Source: Nocardia otitidiscaviarum NBRC 14405
GTDB taxonomy: Bacteria > Actinomycetota > Actinomycetes > Mycobacteriales > Mycobacteriaceae
NCBI RefSeq assembly: GCF_000308635.1
Contig: NZ_BAGD01000074.1
Coordinates: 95,746-159,745, forward strand
DNA length: 64,000 nt
Reading direction: 5' to 3'
A program made the position numbers and the translations under genes. Positions 42,334 through 50,486 of the stretch are shown one piece after another; positions within the stretch are counted from its first letter, which is position 1; each line of letters opens with the position of its first letter. Below the pieces are notes generated by a model. The model saw only the letters and a program-made list of their open reading frames with translations, did not search any database and was not told the origin of the DNA.

Positions 42334-42539
42334 AACGGCATGCCCATGCCGATACGCACCAAGTCGGCATCGCTGTACTTCGGAGGATTCTGCTGCTCGT
42401 GCGCGGCAATGCGCCGCAACTCCTTGTCCGCGAGCCGTTGCAGAACAGCCCGGTTGATCTCGGCGCTGACGTTACCGTTGGCGCTCTCGCGCAGGGCCTC
42501 GGCGGTCGCATCCGGGAGGCTGATGTTGAGTTTCGCCAT
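42330..42539 (-). CDS. Ribbon-helix-helix antitoxin
   Basis: 69 residues. MAKLNISLPDATAEALRESA gives the DNA-binding strand and first helix of an RHH protein, followed by SAEINRAVLQRLADKELRRI (second helix) and a short flexible tail that would clasp the toxin. A 21-bp palindrome lies 9 bp upstream and is the likely autoregulatory operator. It is first in the operon, as is usual. Confidence 0.78.
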   Translation of the reverse strand: MAKLNISLPDATAEALRESANGNVSAEINRAVLQRLADKELRRIAAHEQQNPPKYSDADLVRIGMGMPL

Positions 42540-42547
42540 GCCACCAC

Positions 42548-42568
42548 GGTAAAGCGTGACGCTTTACC
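42548..42568. promoter_or_regulatory. 21-bp palindromic operator of the toxin-antitoxin module
   Basis: GGTAAAGCGT-G-ACGCTTTACC, perfect 10-bp arms. Located just upstream of the antitoxin ATG (42539), it suits binding by the RHH antitoxin. Confidence 0.7.
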
Positions 42569-42686
42569 GGGGCAACCGACGGGGCCGGACCCGTCGGCGC
42601 GTCGGTGTGATCGGTCGGGTTGCGGAACGCCGGGCTGGGTTGTTCTGGTGCGGGCACCCCGCCGTGCCACAGCGGGATTCGCGGAC

Positions 42687-43532
42687 CTATCCGCGCACCG
42701 GCAGCACCAGCTGCGCACCGGTGACCGGGTGGTCGAGCACTTCCACCGGATGGCGGTAGATGCGGGAGAGCAGCTCGGTGGTGAGCACGTCGCGAGGTGA
42801 GCCGTCGGCGGCGATGCGCCCGGCATCCAGCACTGCCACCCGATCGGCGTAGGCGGCGGCCACGCCCAGGTCGTGCACCACGACCACCACGGCCGCGCCC
42901 GTGGCGGCGCGGTCGCGGGCCAGGGCCAGTACCTGCTCCTGGTGGCCCAGGTCCAGGGCGGCGGTGGGTTCGTCGAGCAGCAGGGTCGGGGTGTCCTGGG
43001 CGAGTACGCGGGCCAGGGCCACGCGGGCCCGTTCGCCGCCGGACAGGGCCGGGAACGTCCGGGCCGCCAGGTGGGTGACGTCGGTGGCGCGCATGGCGGC
43101 GGCGATGAACTCGTCGTCGCGGTGCTGGCGTTCGGTGCGCACCCAGGGCGCGCGGCCCATGGCGACCACCTCGCGGGCGGTGAAGGGGAAGCCGACCGTA
43201 TGCGATTGCGGCAGGACAGCGCGACGGCGGGCCATCTCGACGGGCGCCCAGTCGCTCAGCGGACGGCCGTCGAGTTCGACGGTGCCGCCGAGCAGGTCCA
43301 GCTCTCCGGTGAGGGCGGCGAGCAGGGTGGACTTGCCCGCACCGTTCGGGCCGACCAGGGCGACGATCTCCCCGGCCCGCACCTCGAAGTCGATCCCGTC
43401 CAGCACCCGGCGGCCCTTACCGCGCTCGACCACCACCCCGCGCGCGCTCAGGGTGACCGCGCCGGGCCGGGGTGCCTCCGGCAGCGCTGGCGCGCGGCCG
43501 AAAACCGTTGCGAAACCGAGCTTTCCGCTCAT
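42687..43532 (-). CDS. hmuV: Heme ABC transporter ATP-binding protein
   Basis: 281 residues. Walker A ALVGPNGAGKSTLL, signature ALSGGERARVALARVLAQD, Walker B TLLLDEPTAALD and the switch His in VVVVHDLGVAA are intact. PQSHTVGFPFTAREVVAMGR is the characteristic Q-loop region of the FecE/HmuV group. About 25 extra residues precede the domain. It powers uptake through the HmuU permease. It is separated from hmuU by 197 bp that contain no convincing gene. Confidence 0.9.
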   Translation of the reverse strand: MSGKLGFATVFGRAPALPEAPRPGAVTLSARGVVVERGKGRRVLDGIDFEVRAGEIVALVGPNGAGKSTLLAALTGELDLLGGTVELDGRPLSDWAPVEMARRRAVLPQSHTVGFPFTAREVVAMGRAPWVRTERQHRDDEFIAAAMRATDVTHLAARTFPALSGGERARVALARVLAQDTPTLLLDEPTAALDLGHQEQVLALARDRAATGAAVVVVVHDLGVAAAYADRVAVLDAGRIAADGSPRDVLTTELLSRIYRHPVEVLDHPVTGAQLVLPVRG

Positions 43533-43729
43533 GCCCTATCCTTCCGCGCATGCGGCACGCCGCACGGCCCGCCCGGCTCCCATCGCCGCCCGCAGCCGAC
43601 ATCCGGTCGGATGGCTCGCGCCGCGCCGTCGTCGTGTCCACGCCTGACCGCTCGTGCTGTGTTCTTCGGGGCCTCGGCCGGGCGCTGCCGCGTGGTGACG
43701 GCTCGCTGCCGTCCCGCGCACCCGGCCGT

Positions 43730-44875
43730 TCATGCCCAGCCTCCCGCACGGGCGCGGGTGCGGCGCAGCAGCCAGAAGAAGAACGGGCCGCCCACCAGGG
43801 AGGTGAGCATGCCGAGGGGCAGGTCGGCGTTCTGCACCAGCGAGCGCGCCCCGATATCGGCGGCCAGCAGCACCACCGCGCCCAGCAACGCCGACAGCGG
43901 GATGAGCACCCGGTGGGCGGGTCCGACCAGCATGCGCACCAGATGCGGCACGATCAGGCCGACGAACAGGATGATGCCGGTGAACGCCACCCCGGCGGTG
44001 GCCAGCACGGCCACGACCACGATCACGTTGCGCCGCAGCCGTTCCACGTCCACGCCCAGATGCCGGGCCGCCGATTCACCCAGGGCGAGCAGGTCCAGTT
44101 TCGGGGCCATGAGCACGGCGGCGAGCACACCCAGCGCGGTCAGCGACGCGACCACCGCCACCGCCTGCCAGGTGGCCCCGTTCAGACTGCCCAACTGCCA
44201 GAACACGATCTGATCGCGCGCCGCCGGGGAGGCGGTGAACAGCAGGAACGACAGCACGCCCCCGGCGAAGGCATTGATGGCCACACCCGTGAGCACCAGC
44301 GTCACGACCTCGGTGCGGCCGTTGGAGCGGGCCAGCACGTACACCAGCACCGTGGTCGCCAACCCGGCGGCGAACGCGCCACCCGCCACCGACCAGGCGG
44401 CCGCGAACGCGCCACCCACCACGATGACCACGCCCGCACCGACCGCGGCCCCGGCGGATACGCCGATCACACCGGGTTCGGCCAGCGGATTGGCGAACAC
44501 GCCCTGCAAGAGCGCACCGGCGGTCGCCAGCGCGGCACCGACCAGCGCGGCCAGCAGTACGCGCGGGAACCGCACCTCCCACAGCGTCACATCCCCGGCC
44601 GGGTGCGCGGGCATCGGCCCCCAGTCGAGCCCGATGCGGTGGAAAACGCTGCCCGCCACCTCGGCCGGGCTGGTCGGCACCTGCCCGACGGCCGCCGACA
44701 CGACCGCCAGCACCACCATGAGCGCCAACGCCCCCGCGAAGATCAGCGCGGTCCGCGACCGGCGCGGGCGGCCGACCGGCTCGGGATCGACGGCGCTCAC
44801 CGAAACCTCGTGCGGCATGGCCGGATTCGAAGCCGCGTCCGCACGTCGGTCGGGTTCCTCCGATCGCTCGCTCAT
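43730..44875 (-). CDS. hmuU: Heme/siderophore ABC permease (FecCD type)
   Basis: 381 residues with about ten membrane helices. Family segments: LWEVRFPRVLLAALVGAALA, GALLQGVFANPLAEPGVIGV, and FVGLIVPHLVRMLVGPAHR, which holds the ATPase-coupling region. A 45-residue charged N-terminal extension precedes the first helix. ATG 44875 overlaps the HmuT stop by 4 bp. Together with HmuT and HmuV it makes a complete importer. Confidence 0.9.
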   Translation of the reverse strand: MSERSEEPDRRADAASNPAMPHEVSVSAVDPEPVGRPRRSRTALIFAGALALMVVLAVVSAAVGQVPTSPAEVAGSVFHRIGLDWGPMPAHPAGDVTLWEVRFPRVLLAALVGAALATAGALLQGVFANPLAEPGVIGVSAGAAVGAGVVIVVGGAFAAAWSVAGGAFAAGLATTVLVYVLARSNGRTEVVTLVLTGVAINAFAGGVLSFLLFTASPAARDQIVFWQLGSLNGATWQAVAVVASLTALGVLAAVLMAPKLDLLALGESAARHLGVDVERLRRNVIVVVAVLATAGVAFTGIILFVGLIVPHLVRMLVGPAHRVLIPLSALLGAVVLLAADIGARSLVQNADLPLGMLTSLVGGPFFFWLLRRTRARAGGWA

Positions 44876-45903
44876 GCCGCGTGGTCGCCGTAGACGGCCT
44901 CCGCGAGGGCGGTCAGGACGCGGCCGGTGTTGGGGCCGAAGGACAGCAGGACCGCATCGGCCATGTCGACCACGCGGCGGTTGCGGCCCGCCGGGGTCTG
45001 CGCGATGCCCGGGATCTTCTCCACGCCGTCGACGCCGCCGACGGAGTCGAGGCCGTCGCTCATGACGAGCAGCACGTCGGGGGCGGCGGCGATCATGGCC
45101 TCGCTGGTGATGGGCAGGAACTCTTCGGTGATGCCGGAGGCGGTGCCCGCGTCCTCGCCACCGATGGCGGTGATGAGCGAATCCGCGCCCGATCCGGGTC
45201 CGGCGATCATGGTGATGGCGGTGGAGCGCAGGTACAGGAAGGCGATGCGCGGCGGGTCGTCCTGCGGCGGAACGGCGGTGCGGGCCGCCTCGATCTCGGC
45301 GCGGGTGCGCTCGCCGAGTGCCGCGCCCGCATCCGGCACGCCGAGCGCGGCGGCCACGGCCTCGATCTGCGGGACCACCCCGTCGAGGGTGCGTTGCGGA
45401 TCGAAGTAGACCACGGTGATGCCGAGGGCCTGCAGCTGATCGCGGATGACCGGGGTGGCCGCGGTGGTGTCGGTGAGGAAGACGGTGGGCCGCAGGGCCG
45501 CGACGGCTTCCACACTCAGCGTGCCCGCGCCGCCGCTCACGGTCGGCAGGTCCGCCACCGCCGGGAAGGACGCGGAGTTGGAGCGGCCCACCAGGTTCGA
45601 ACCGAGTCCGAGCGCCACCACGGTCTGCGCGAGCGTCCCGTACCGGTCGGCCGCCACGATGCGGCTGGTGTCGGTGACCGTGACCTCGCTGCCGTCGAAG
45701 GAGCGCACCGTGGCGGGCAGCACCGGCGTGGGCTCCGGACCGATCGGCACCGGGTCGAGGTCGCCGACCTCGGCGGTGGTGGGTCCGGCGCCCGCGGTCT
45801 CGGGTCCGGCGCACGCGGTGACGCCCGCGACCAGGCTCACGCCCAGCAGCACTAGCAGGATGCGCCGGGCCGTCACCGTTCGAGCACGCACGAGACTCCT
45901 CAT
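44872..45903 (-). CDS. hmuT: Heme-binding lipoprotein (HmuT-like)
   Basis: 343 residues from ATG 45903. The signal peptide (RRILLVLLGVSLVAG) ends in the lipobox VTAC. The rest is a class III periplasmic-binding protein: IVAADRYGTLAQTVVALGLG, SVEAVAALRPTVFLTDTTAA, LQALGITVVYFDPQRTLDGV, and IGGEDAGTASGITEEFLP. Tyr and Asp residues in these loops may bind heme iron. HmuT type is favoured over a siderophore receptor by the gene order hmuT-U-V. A partial iron box overlaps the start region. Confidence 0.85.
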   Translation of the reverse strand: MRSLVRARTVTARRILLVLLGVSLVAGVTACAGPETAGAGPTTAEVGDLDPVPIGPEPTPVLPATVRSFDGSEVTVTDTSRIVAADRYGTLAQTVVALGLGSNLVGRSNSASFPAVADLPTVSGGAGTLSVEAVAALRPTVFLTDTTAATPVIRDQLQALGITVVYFDPQRTLDGVVPQIEAVAAALGVPDAGAALGERTRAEIEAARTAVPPQDDPPRIAFLYLRSTAITMIAGPGSGADSLITAIGGEDAGTASGITEEFLPITSEAMIAAAPDVLLVMSDGLDSVGGVDGVEKIPGIAQTPAGRNRRVVDMADAVLLSFGPNTGRVLTALAEAVYGDHAA

Positions 45904-45922
45904 GCAGGCAAGGCTAGCCTGG
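45904..45922 (-). promoter_or_regulatory. Possible DtxR/IdeR-type iron box before hmuT
   Basis: On the minus strand the sequence around AGGCTAGCCT matches the core of the consensus TTAGGTTAGGCTAACCTAA at about 11 of 19 positions. It lies between the aldo/keto reductase stop and the hmuT start. Iron control of heme uptake is usual in the group, but the match is partial. Confidence 0.4.
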
Positions 45923-45923
45923 C

Positions 45924-46883
45924 TCATTCTGTGCGGGCGCTCACGTCACCGAGTGCGGCCGCGATGGCCCGTGGCAGTTCCAGGGTTTCGGCGGCCAGTA
46001 CGCCGGTGAGCTGCCCGATATCGCGCGCGCCGACGATCATGCTCGCCACCGCGGGCTGATCCCGGATCCAGGCCAGCGCCACCGCCAGCGGTGACACCCC
46101 GAGCCCGTCGGCGGCGGTGACCAGCGCGTCCACCACCCGCACCGCGCGGTCGTCGAGCCGCGCCCGGATCTCGGCGGCGGTGGCCTCGTCCGCGCCGCGC
46201 GAATCGGCGGGCACCCCGTCGCGGTACTTGCCGGTCAGGATGCCGCCCGCCAGCGGCGCGGTGGCGACCACTCCGATGCCGTGATGCTGTGCGGCGGGCA
46301 CGAACTCGTGCTCGGCCCCGCGCGCCAACAGCGAGTACGGAGAGTAGGCGGCGGTGATCGGCGCGGCGGCGGCCAGCGTCGCCAACTGCCAGGCGTCGTA
46401 GCCGCGGGCCCCGGCGTAGCGCACCCGCCCGGTGCGCACCGCGTATTCGAGCGTGGCCGCGATCTCCTCCAGGGGAGTGTGCGGATCCCAGGCGTCCACG
46501 GTCCAGATGTCGAGATGGTCGGTGCCCAGCGTCGCGAGCGTGGCGTCGAGCTGGCGCATCATGGTGCGCCGCGACGCGTCCACCGTCCAGCGGGTGGGTG
46601 CGGGCGCGGGCGCGGCCGGATCGGCCAGCGCCGGTGTGCGTCCCGCGCTGCCCGACAGCACCAGTTCGTCTCTGCCGATCTCGCGCAGCAGTTCGCCGAG
46701 AATGCGCTGCGCGGTCCCGTCGGCGTAGGCGGGGGAGGTGTCGACGAGCGTGCCGCCCGCCTCCACGAACGCCATGAGCTGGGCGGCCGCGTCGTCGGCG
46801 TCGGTCTCCCGACCCCAGGTATGCGTGGCCAGCCCCATTCGGGACACCCGTAGTCCACTGCGGCCCACCGTCCGCTGTTCCAT
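45924..46883 (-). CDS. Aldo/keto reductase family protein with substituted catalytic Lys and His
   Basis: 319 residues of the (beta/alpha)8 AKR fold: RTVGRSGLRVSRMGLATHTW, TLVDTSPAYADGTAQRILGE, GRVRYAGARGYDAWQLATLA, and the NADPH-binding SMIVGARDIGQL. Asp and Tyr of the tetrad are present (VDTSPAYADG). The usual ATK is GSA (LVLSGSAGR) and the usual His in DLWQVHAWDP is Asp (DIWTVDAWDP). The enzyme may be inactive or use a changed mechanism. The start is ATG 46883 or GTG 46886. It lies upstream of hmuT on the same strand, 20 bp apart. Confidence 0.82.
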   Translation of the reverse strand: MEQRTVGRSGLRVSRMGLATHTWGRETDADDAAAQLMAFVEAGGTLVDTSPAYADGTAQRILGELLREIGRDELVLSGSAGRTPALADPAAPAPAPTRWTVDASRRTMMRQLDATLATLGTDHLDIWTVDAWDPHTPLEEIAATLEYAVRTGRVRYAGARGYDAWQLATLAAAAPITAAYSPYSLLARGAEHEFVPAAQHHGIGVVATAPLAGGILTGKYRDGVPADSRGADEATAAEIRARLDDRAVRVVDALVTAADGLGVSPLAVALAWIRDQPAVASMIVGARDIGQLTGVLAAETLELPRAIAAALGDVSARTE

Positions 46884-47120
46884 CACCGTGCAAACCCTCG
46901 TGTCACACGCGTCAGCCTAGGCGCACAGGTGGTTTCCCAGGGTGCAAGCCTCGCCGTCGACCTCACCACATCACGGTTGCGGCGGACCCCTACCAGCCCG
47001 CGCGGGCGGGCGGGTAGGGTCGCCAACGATATCGCGGCGGGGCCGGGTGCGGGGCAGGCCGTCGACGGTGGGCGAATTGTCCACCGGCAGCAGAGGATTC
47101 GGTGTGGACAGGAGTGGTGT

Positions 47121-48059
47121 GTGGGCGAGTCGATGACGTGGCTGCAGGCGGTGGTGCTGGGGCTGGTGCAGGGCTTGACGGAGTTTCTGCCGATTTCGTC
47201 GTCGGCGCATCTGCGAATCGTGTCGTCTGTGTTCTTCGGCGACGACGCGGGCGCGTCGTTCACCGCCGTCACCCAGTTGGGTACCGAGGCGGCCGTTCTG
47301 GTGTTCTTCGCCAAGGACATCTGGCGGATCCTGGTCGCCTGGTTCACCACCGTGGGCATGAAACTGAAGGCCCGCCAGCGCGAGACCGTGCCGTTGCACG
47401 ATCAGCCCACCACCCAGCTGCCGGTCTACCGCGACACCGGGTACGGCCTGGACGCGGACGCGCAGCGCGAGCTCGACTACCGCATCGGCTGGTACGTGAT
47501 CATCGCCACCATTCCGATCGGCCTGATCGGCTTCCTGTTCAAGGACGAGATCCGTACGGGCGCGCGGAATCTGTGGCTGGTGTCGTTCATGCTCATCGCC
47601 TTCGCGCTGGTGATCGCCGCCGGCGAGTACTACGGCAAGAAGCAGCGGCCGATCGAGCAGCTCACCACCCGCGACGGCCTCATCATGGGTTTCGCGCAGT
47701 GCCTGGCGCTCATCCCGGGCGTGTCGCGTTCCGGGGCGACCTCGACGGCCGGTCTGTTCTGCGGTCTGACCCGCGAGGCGGCGGTGCGGTTCTCGTTCCT
47801 GCTGGCCATTCCGGCGGTCACCGCGTCGGGGCTGTTCTCGCTGCCGGACGCCTTCGAACCGGCCGGGGCCGGGCTCAACGCCTCGGGGCCGCAGCTGCTG
47901 GTGGCGACGCTCATCGCGTTCGCGGCGGGGTACGCGTCGGTGGCGTGGTTGCTGCGATTCGTGGCCGATCACTCGCTGAACTGGTTCGTGGGCTATCGCA
48001 TCGTGCTGGGGCTGGCGGTCATGGGCCTGCTGGCCGGCGGCGTCATCTCGGCGACGTGA
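47121..48059 (+). CDS. uppP: Undecaprenyl-diphosphate phosphatase (UppP/BacA)
   Basis: 312 residues with about eight membrane helices. Both active-site motifs are present: VQGLTEFLPISSSAHLRIVS near the N-terminus and LALIPGVSRSGATSTAGLF. It recycles the lipid carrier for peptidoglycan and arabinogalactan synthesis. GTG 47121 lies 7 nt after AGGAG; an ATG at 47133 is the alternative. A cytoplasmic loop of about 30 residues (RETVPLHDQPTTQLPVYRDT and neighbours) is longer than in M. tuberculosis Rv2136c. Upstream, 46884-47120 holds GC-rich inverted repeats but no gene. Confidence 0.95.
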   Translation: MGESMTWLQAVVLGLVQGLTEFLPISSSAHLRIVSSVFFGDDAGASFTAVTQLGTEAAVLVFFAKDIWRILVAWFTTVGMKLKARQRETVPLHDQPTTQLPVYRDTGYGLDADAQRELDYRIGWYVIIATIPIGLIGFLFKDEIRTGARNLWLVSFMLIAFALVIAAGEYYGKKQRPIEQLTTRDGLIMGFAQCLALIPGVSRSGATSTAGLFCGLTREAAVRFSFLLAIPAVTASGLFSLPDAFEPAGAGLNASGPQLLVATLIAFAAGYASVAWLLRFVADHSLNWFVGYRIVLGLAVMGLLAGGVISAT

Positions 48060-48098
48060 TCACATGTCGGCATTCCGCGTAGCCAGTAGGCTGGCCCG

Positions 48099-48842
48099 GT
48101 GACGGTGATCCTGTTGCGGCACGGCGTGTCCACGTCGAATGCCGCCCACACGCTGGCCGGTCGCAGTGCGGGGGTCGATCTGACCGACCGTGGCCGCGAA
48201 CAGGCGCAGGCGCTGGTGCAGCGGTTGGGTTCGCTGCCCATCGAGCACATCGTGTGCTCGCCGCTGCTGCGCTGTCAGCGCACGGTCGCCCCGCTGGCCG
48301 ACAAGCTCGGTATCGAGCCCGAGCCCGACGAGCGGCTGCTGGAGGTCGACTACGGCGACTGGACCGGCAGACCCCTGGGCGAGCTGCTGTCCGAGCCGCT
48401 GTGGAAGGTGGTGCAGCGGCACGCGTCGGCGGCGGCGTTCCCGAGCGGAGAAGGCTTGGCGCAGGTGCAGTTCCGTGCGGTGTCCGCTCTGCGCGAACAC
48501 GATGCGGCGCTGGCACGAAAACACGGGGGTGACGCGTTGTGGGTGGCGTGCACCCACGGCGACGTCATCAAATCCGTGCTCGCGGACGCGTACGGCATGC
48601 ATCTGGACCTGTTCCAGCGCATTGTCGTGGAGCCCGCGTCGATCAGCGTGGTCCGGTACACACCGACCGCCCCGTACGTGTGGCGGGTGAACGACACGGG
48701 TACGGATTTGTCCACGTTGGCAGCGGTTTCCCCGCGCCGCGGCGACGCCGCGGCCACCGGTCCGGTTCCCGGTGGAGAGACAGGCAATACCGCGAGTACG
48801 GATAATGGGGATGCGGAACGCCCCGATTCTCATGCCGAGTAG
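48099..48842 (+). CDS. Histidine phosphatase family protein (MSMEG_4193/Rv2135c type)
   Basis: 247 residues from GTG 48099. The phosphohistidine motif is LLRHGVSTSN (His near residue 8), with SPLLRCQRTV, the catalytic Glu region LLEVDYGDWTGR, and the second His in VACTHGDVIKSVLA. The family is linked to mycothiol-region gene clusters. The last 40 residues are disordered (Gly/Asp/Ser-rich). The substrate is not established. It follows uppP by 39 bp in the conserved block. Confidence 0.9.
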   Translation: MTVILLRHGVSTSNAAHTLAGRSAGVDLTDRGREQAQALVQRLGSLPIEHIVCSPLLRCQRTVAPLADKLGIEPEPDERLLEVDYGDWTGRPLGELLSEPLWKVVQRHASAAAFPSGEGLAQVQFRAVSALREHDAALARKHGGDALWVACTHGDVIKSVLADAYGMHLDLFQRIVVEPASISVVRYTPTAPYVWRVNDTGTDLSTLAAVSPRRGDAAATGPVPGGETGNTASTDNGDAERPDSHAE

Positions 48843-48877
48843 TTCTCATCCCGTGTAGGGCAGTCAGGAGGTGCAGA

Positions 48878-49462
48878 TTGACACGAGCAATCCACATTTT
48901 CCGCACCCCCGATCGATTCATCGCCGGCACCGTCGGCGAGCCGGGCGACCGCGCTTTCTACCTGCAGGCCGTGCAGGAACCGCGGGTGATCAGCGTGCTG
49001 TTGGAGAAACAGCAGGTGAAGGTGCTGGCCGATCGGATGGGCTTGCTGTTGGACGAGGTGGCCCGCCGCTTCGGCACCCCGGTGCCGCCGCAGCCCGCCG
49101 ATGTCGCCGACACCGACCCGCTCGTCACCCCGATCGACGCCGAATTCCGGGTCGGCACCATGGGTTTGGGCTGGGACGCCGACGCGGGCGCGGTGGTGGT
49201 GGAGCTGCTGGCCATCACCGACACCGAGGTGGACGAGTCGGTGGTGCTCGACGATACCGAGGAGGGGCCCGACGCGGTCCGGGTGTTCCTCACCCCGATC
49301 CAGGCGCGCGAGTTCGCGCTACGGTCGGCGCGGGTGATCGCCGCCGGACGGCCGCCGTGCCCGCTGTGCGGGGAGCCGCTCTCACCCCAGGGGCACATGT
49401 GCGTGCGCACCAACGGCTACAAGCGCGGCGACATCTTCGGCGCGACCGAGGCCGAGGACTGA
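48878..49462 (+). CDS. DUF3090 family protein (Rv2134c-like)
   Basis: 194 residues from TTG 48878, which is supported by AGGAGGTGCAGA directly upstream. Segments TRAIHIFRTPDRFIAGTVGE, PRVISVLLEKQQVKVLADRM, FRVGTMGLGWDADAGAVVVE and IQAREFALRSARVIAAGRP are typical. The C-terminus CPLCGEPLSPQGHMC looks like a small zinc knuckle. Always linked to the SCO1664-family gene and mshC; function unknown. Confidence 0.9.
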   Translation: MTRAIHIFRTPDRFIAGTVGEPGDRAFYLQAVQEPRVISVLLEKQQVKVLADRMGLLLDEVARRFGTPVPPQPADVADTDPLVTPIDAEFRVGTMGLGWDADAGAVVVELLAITDTEVDESVVLDDTEEGPDAVRVFLTPIQAREFALRSARVIAAGRPPCPLCGEPLSPQGHMCVRTNGYKRGDIFGATEAED

Positions 49463-49466
49463 GCCC

Positions 49467-50240
49467 ATGACCGGCGACCCGTTCCGGACCGCGGATCTGA
49501 CGCTGGTCGGACAGGTGACCACGGCCAGCAATGTGACGCTGGTGTGCGAGGCCGACGGGGTGCGGGTGGTGTACAAGCCGGTGCGCGGGGAGCGGCCGCT
49601 GTGGGATTTCCCGGACGGCACCCTGGCCGGGCGCGAGGTGGCGTCCTATCGGGTGTCGGAGGCACTGGGGTGGGGGCTGATACCCGAGACCATCCTGCGT
49701 GACGGGCCGGTGGGTCCGGGCATGGTGCAGCGGTGGGTCGATCAGATCGAGCCGGTCGACGGGCGGCCGGAGTTGGTGGATCTGTGCCCGGCCGGGCAGG
49801 TGCCCGACGGGTTCCGGGAGGTGCTGCGCGCGCTGGACGGCTCGGGGCGTCCGGTCTCGCTGGTGCACGCCGACGATCCCCGGCTGCGGCGGCTCGCCGT
49901 CCTGGACGTGCTGCTCAACAATGCCGACCGCAAGGGCGGACATGCGCTCGACGGCGTCGACGGACGGGTGTACGGGGTGGACCACGGCATCTGCCTGCAC
50001 ACCGACCCCAAGTTGCGGACCGTGCTGTGGGGGTGGGCCGGGGAGCCGATCGAGGACGAATTGCTCTCCGACATCACGGTTTTCGTGAAGGCGCTGCCCG
50101 GTGAGCTGGGCGACGGGCTGGCGGAGTTGATCACCGACACCGAGATCGACGCGCTGGAGACGCGGGCGCGCGGACTACTCGATGATCCGGTGCTGCCGCT
50201 GCCCAGCAGTACCCGGCCCATTCCCTGGCCCGCGTTCTGA
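49467..50240 (+). CDS. SCO1664-family protein, phosphatidylinositol-kinase-like fold
   Basis: 257 residues starting 4 bp after the DUF3090 stop. Kinase-like motifs: VVYKPVRGERPLWDFPDGTL (nucleotide Lys), LLNNADRKGGHAL (catalytic loop D/N type), and GVDHGICLH (metal-binding DH). The fold resembles PI3/PI4 kinases or HipA-like proteins. Rv2133c is the positional counterpart. The phosphoacceptor is unknown. Confidence 0.88.
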   Translation: MTGDPFRTADLTLVGQVTTASNVTLVCEADGVRVVYKPVRGERPLWDFPDGTLAGREVASYRVSEALGWGLIPETILRDGPVGPGMVQRWVDQIEPVDGRPELVDLCPAGQVPDGFREVLRALDGSGRPVSLVHADDPRLRRLAVLDVLLNNADRKGGHALDGVDGRVYGVDHGICLHTDPKLRTVLWGWAGEPIEDELLSDITVFVKALPGELGDGLAELITDTEIDALETRARGLLDDPVLPLPSSTRPIPWPAF

Positions 50241-50486
50241 CTCCCGTACCGCACACCGGCCGATCGGCGTCTCGGTGGAGGCACCGGCCGTTCGACCCCC
50301 GGTGTGGTGCTACCGGCGAATCCAGCCATCCACGGCCGACATCGTTGCGTGCATCATGATTCCAATGCTTGACGACCGCGCCGGCGCGGCTTTCATGCAG
50401 GTCCGCGCATATCGCCGTGGGTGGTGCGGGTCTCCTCGCGCGGGGGCGGCGCGGAGCTGCCTCGATCGTCCCTTTACCCTCGAATC

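Noticed and set aside
43536..43733. 65-codon minus-strand ORF between hmuU and hmuV, overlapping the hmuU stop
   Set aside because: Arg/Ala/Gly-rich with no domain and no own ribosome binding site; the 4-bp overlap could be chance in GC-rich DNA.
50241..50486. Possible cysteine-attenuation leader peptide upstream of mshC (a frame with MQVRAYRRGWCGSPR)
   Set aside because: Only one Cys, no Cys cluster, and no alternative hairpins that would support attenuation.
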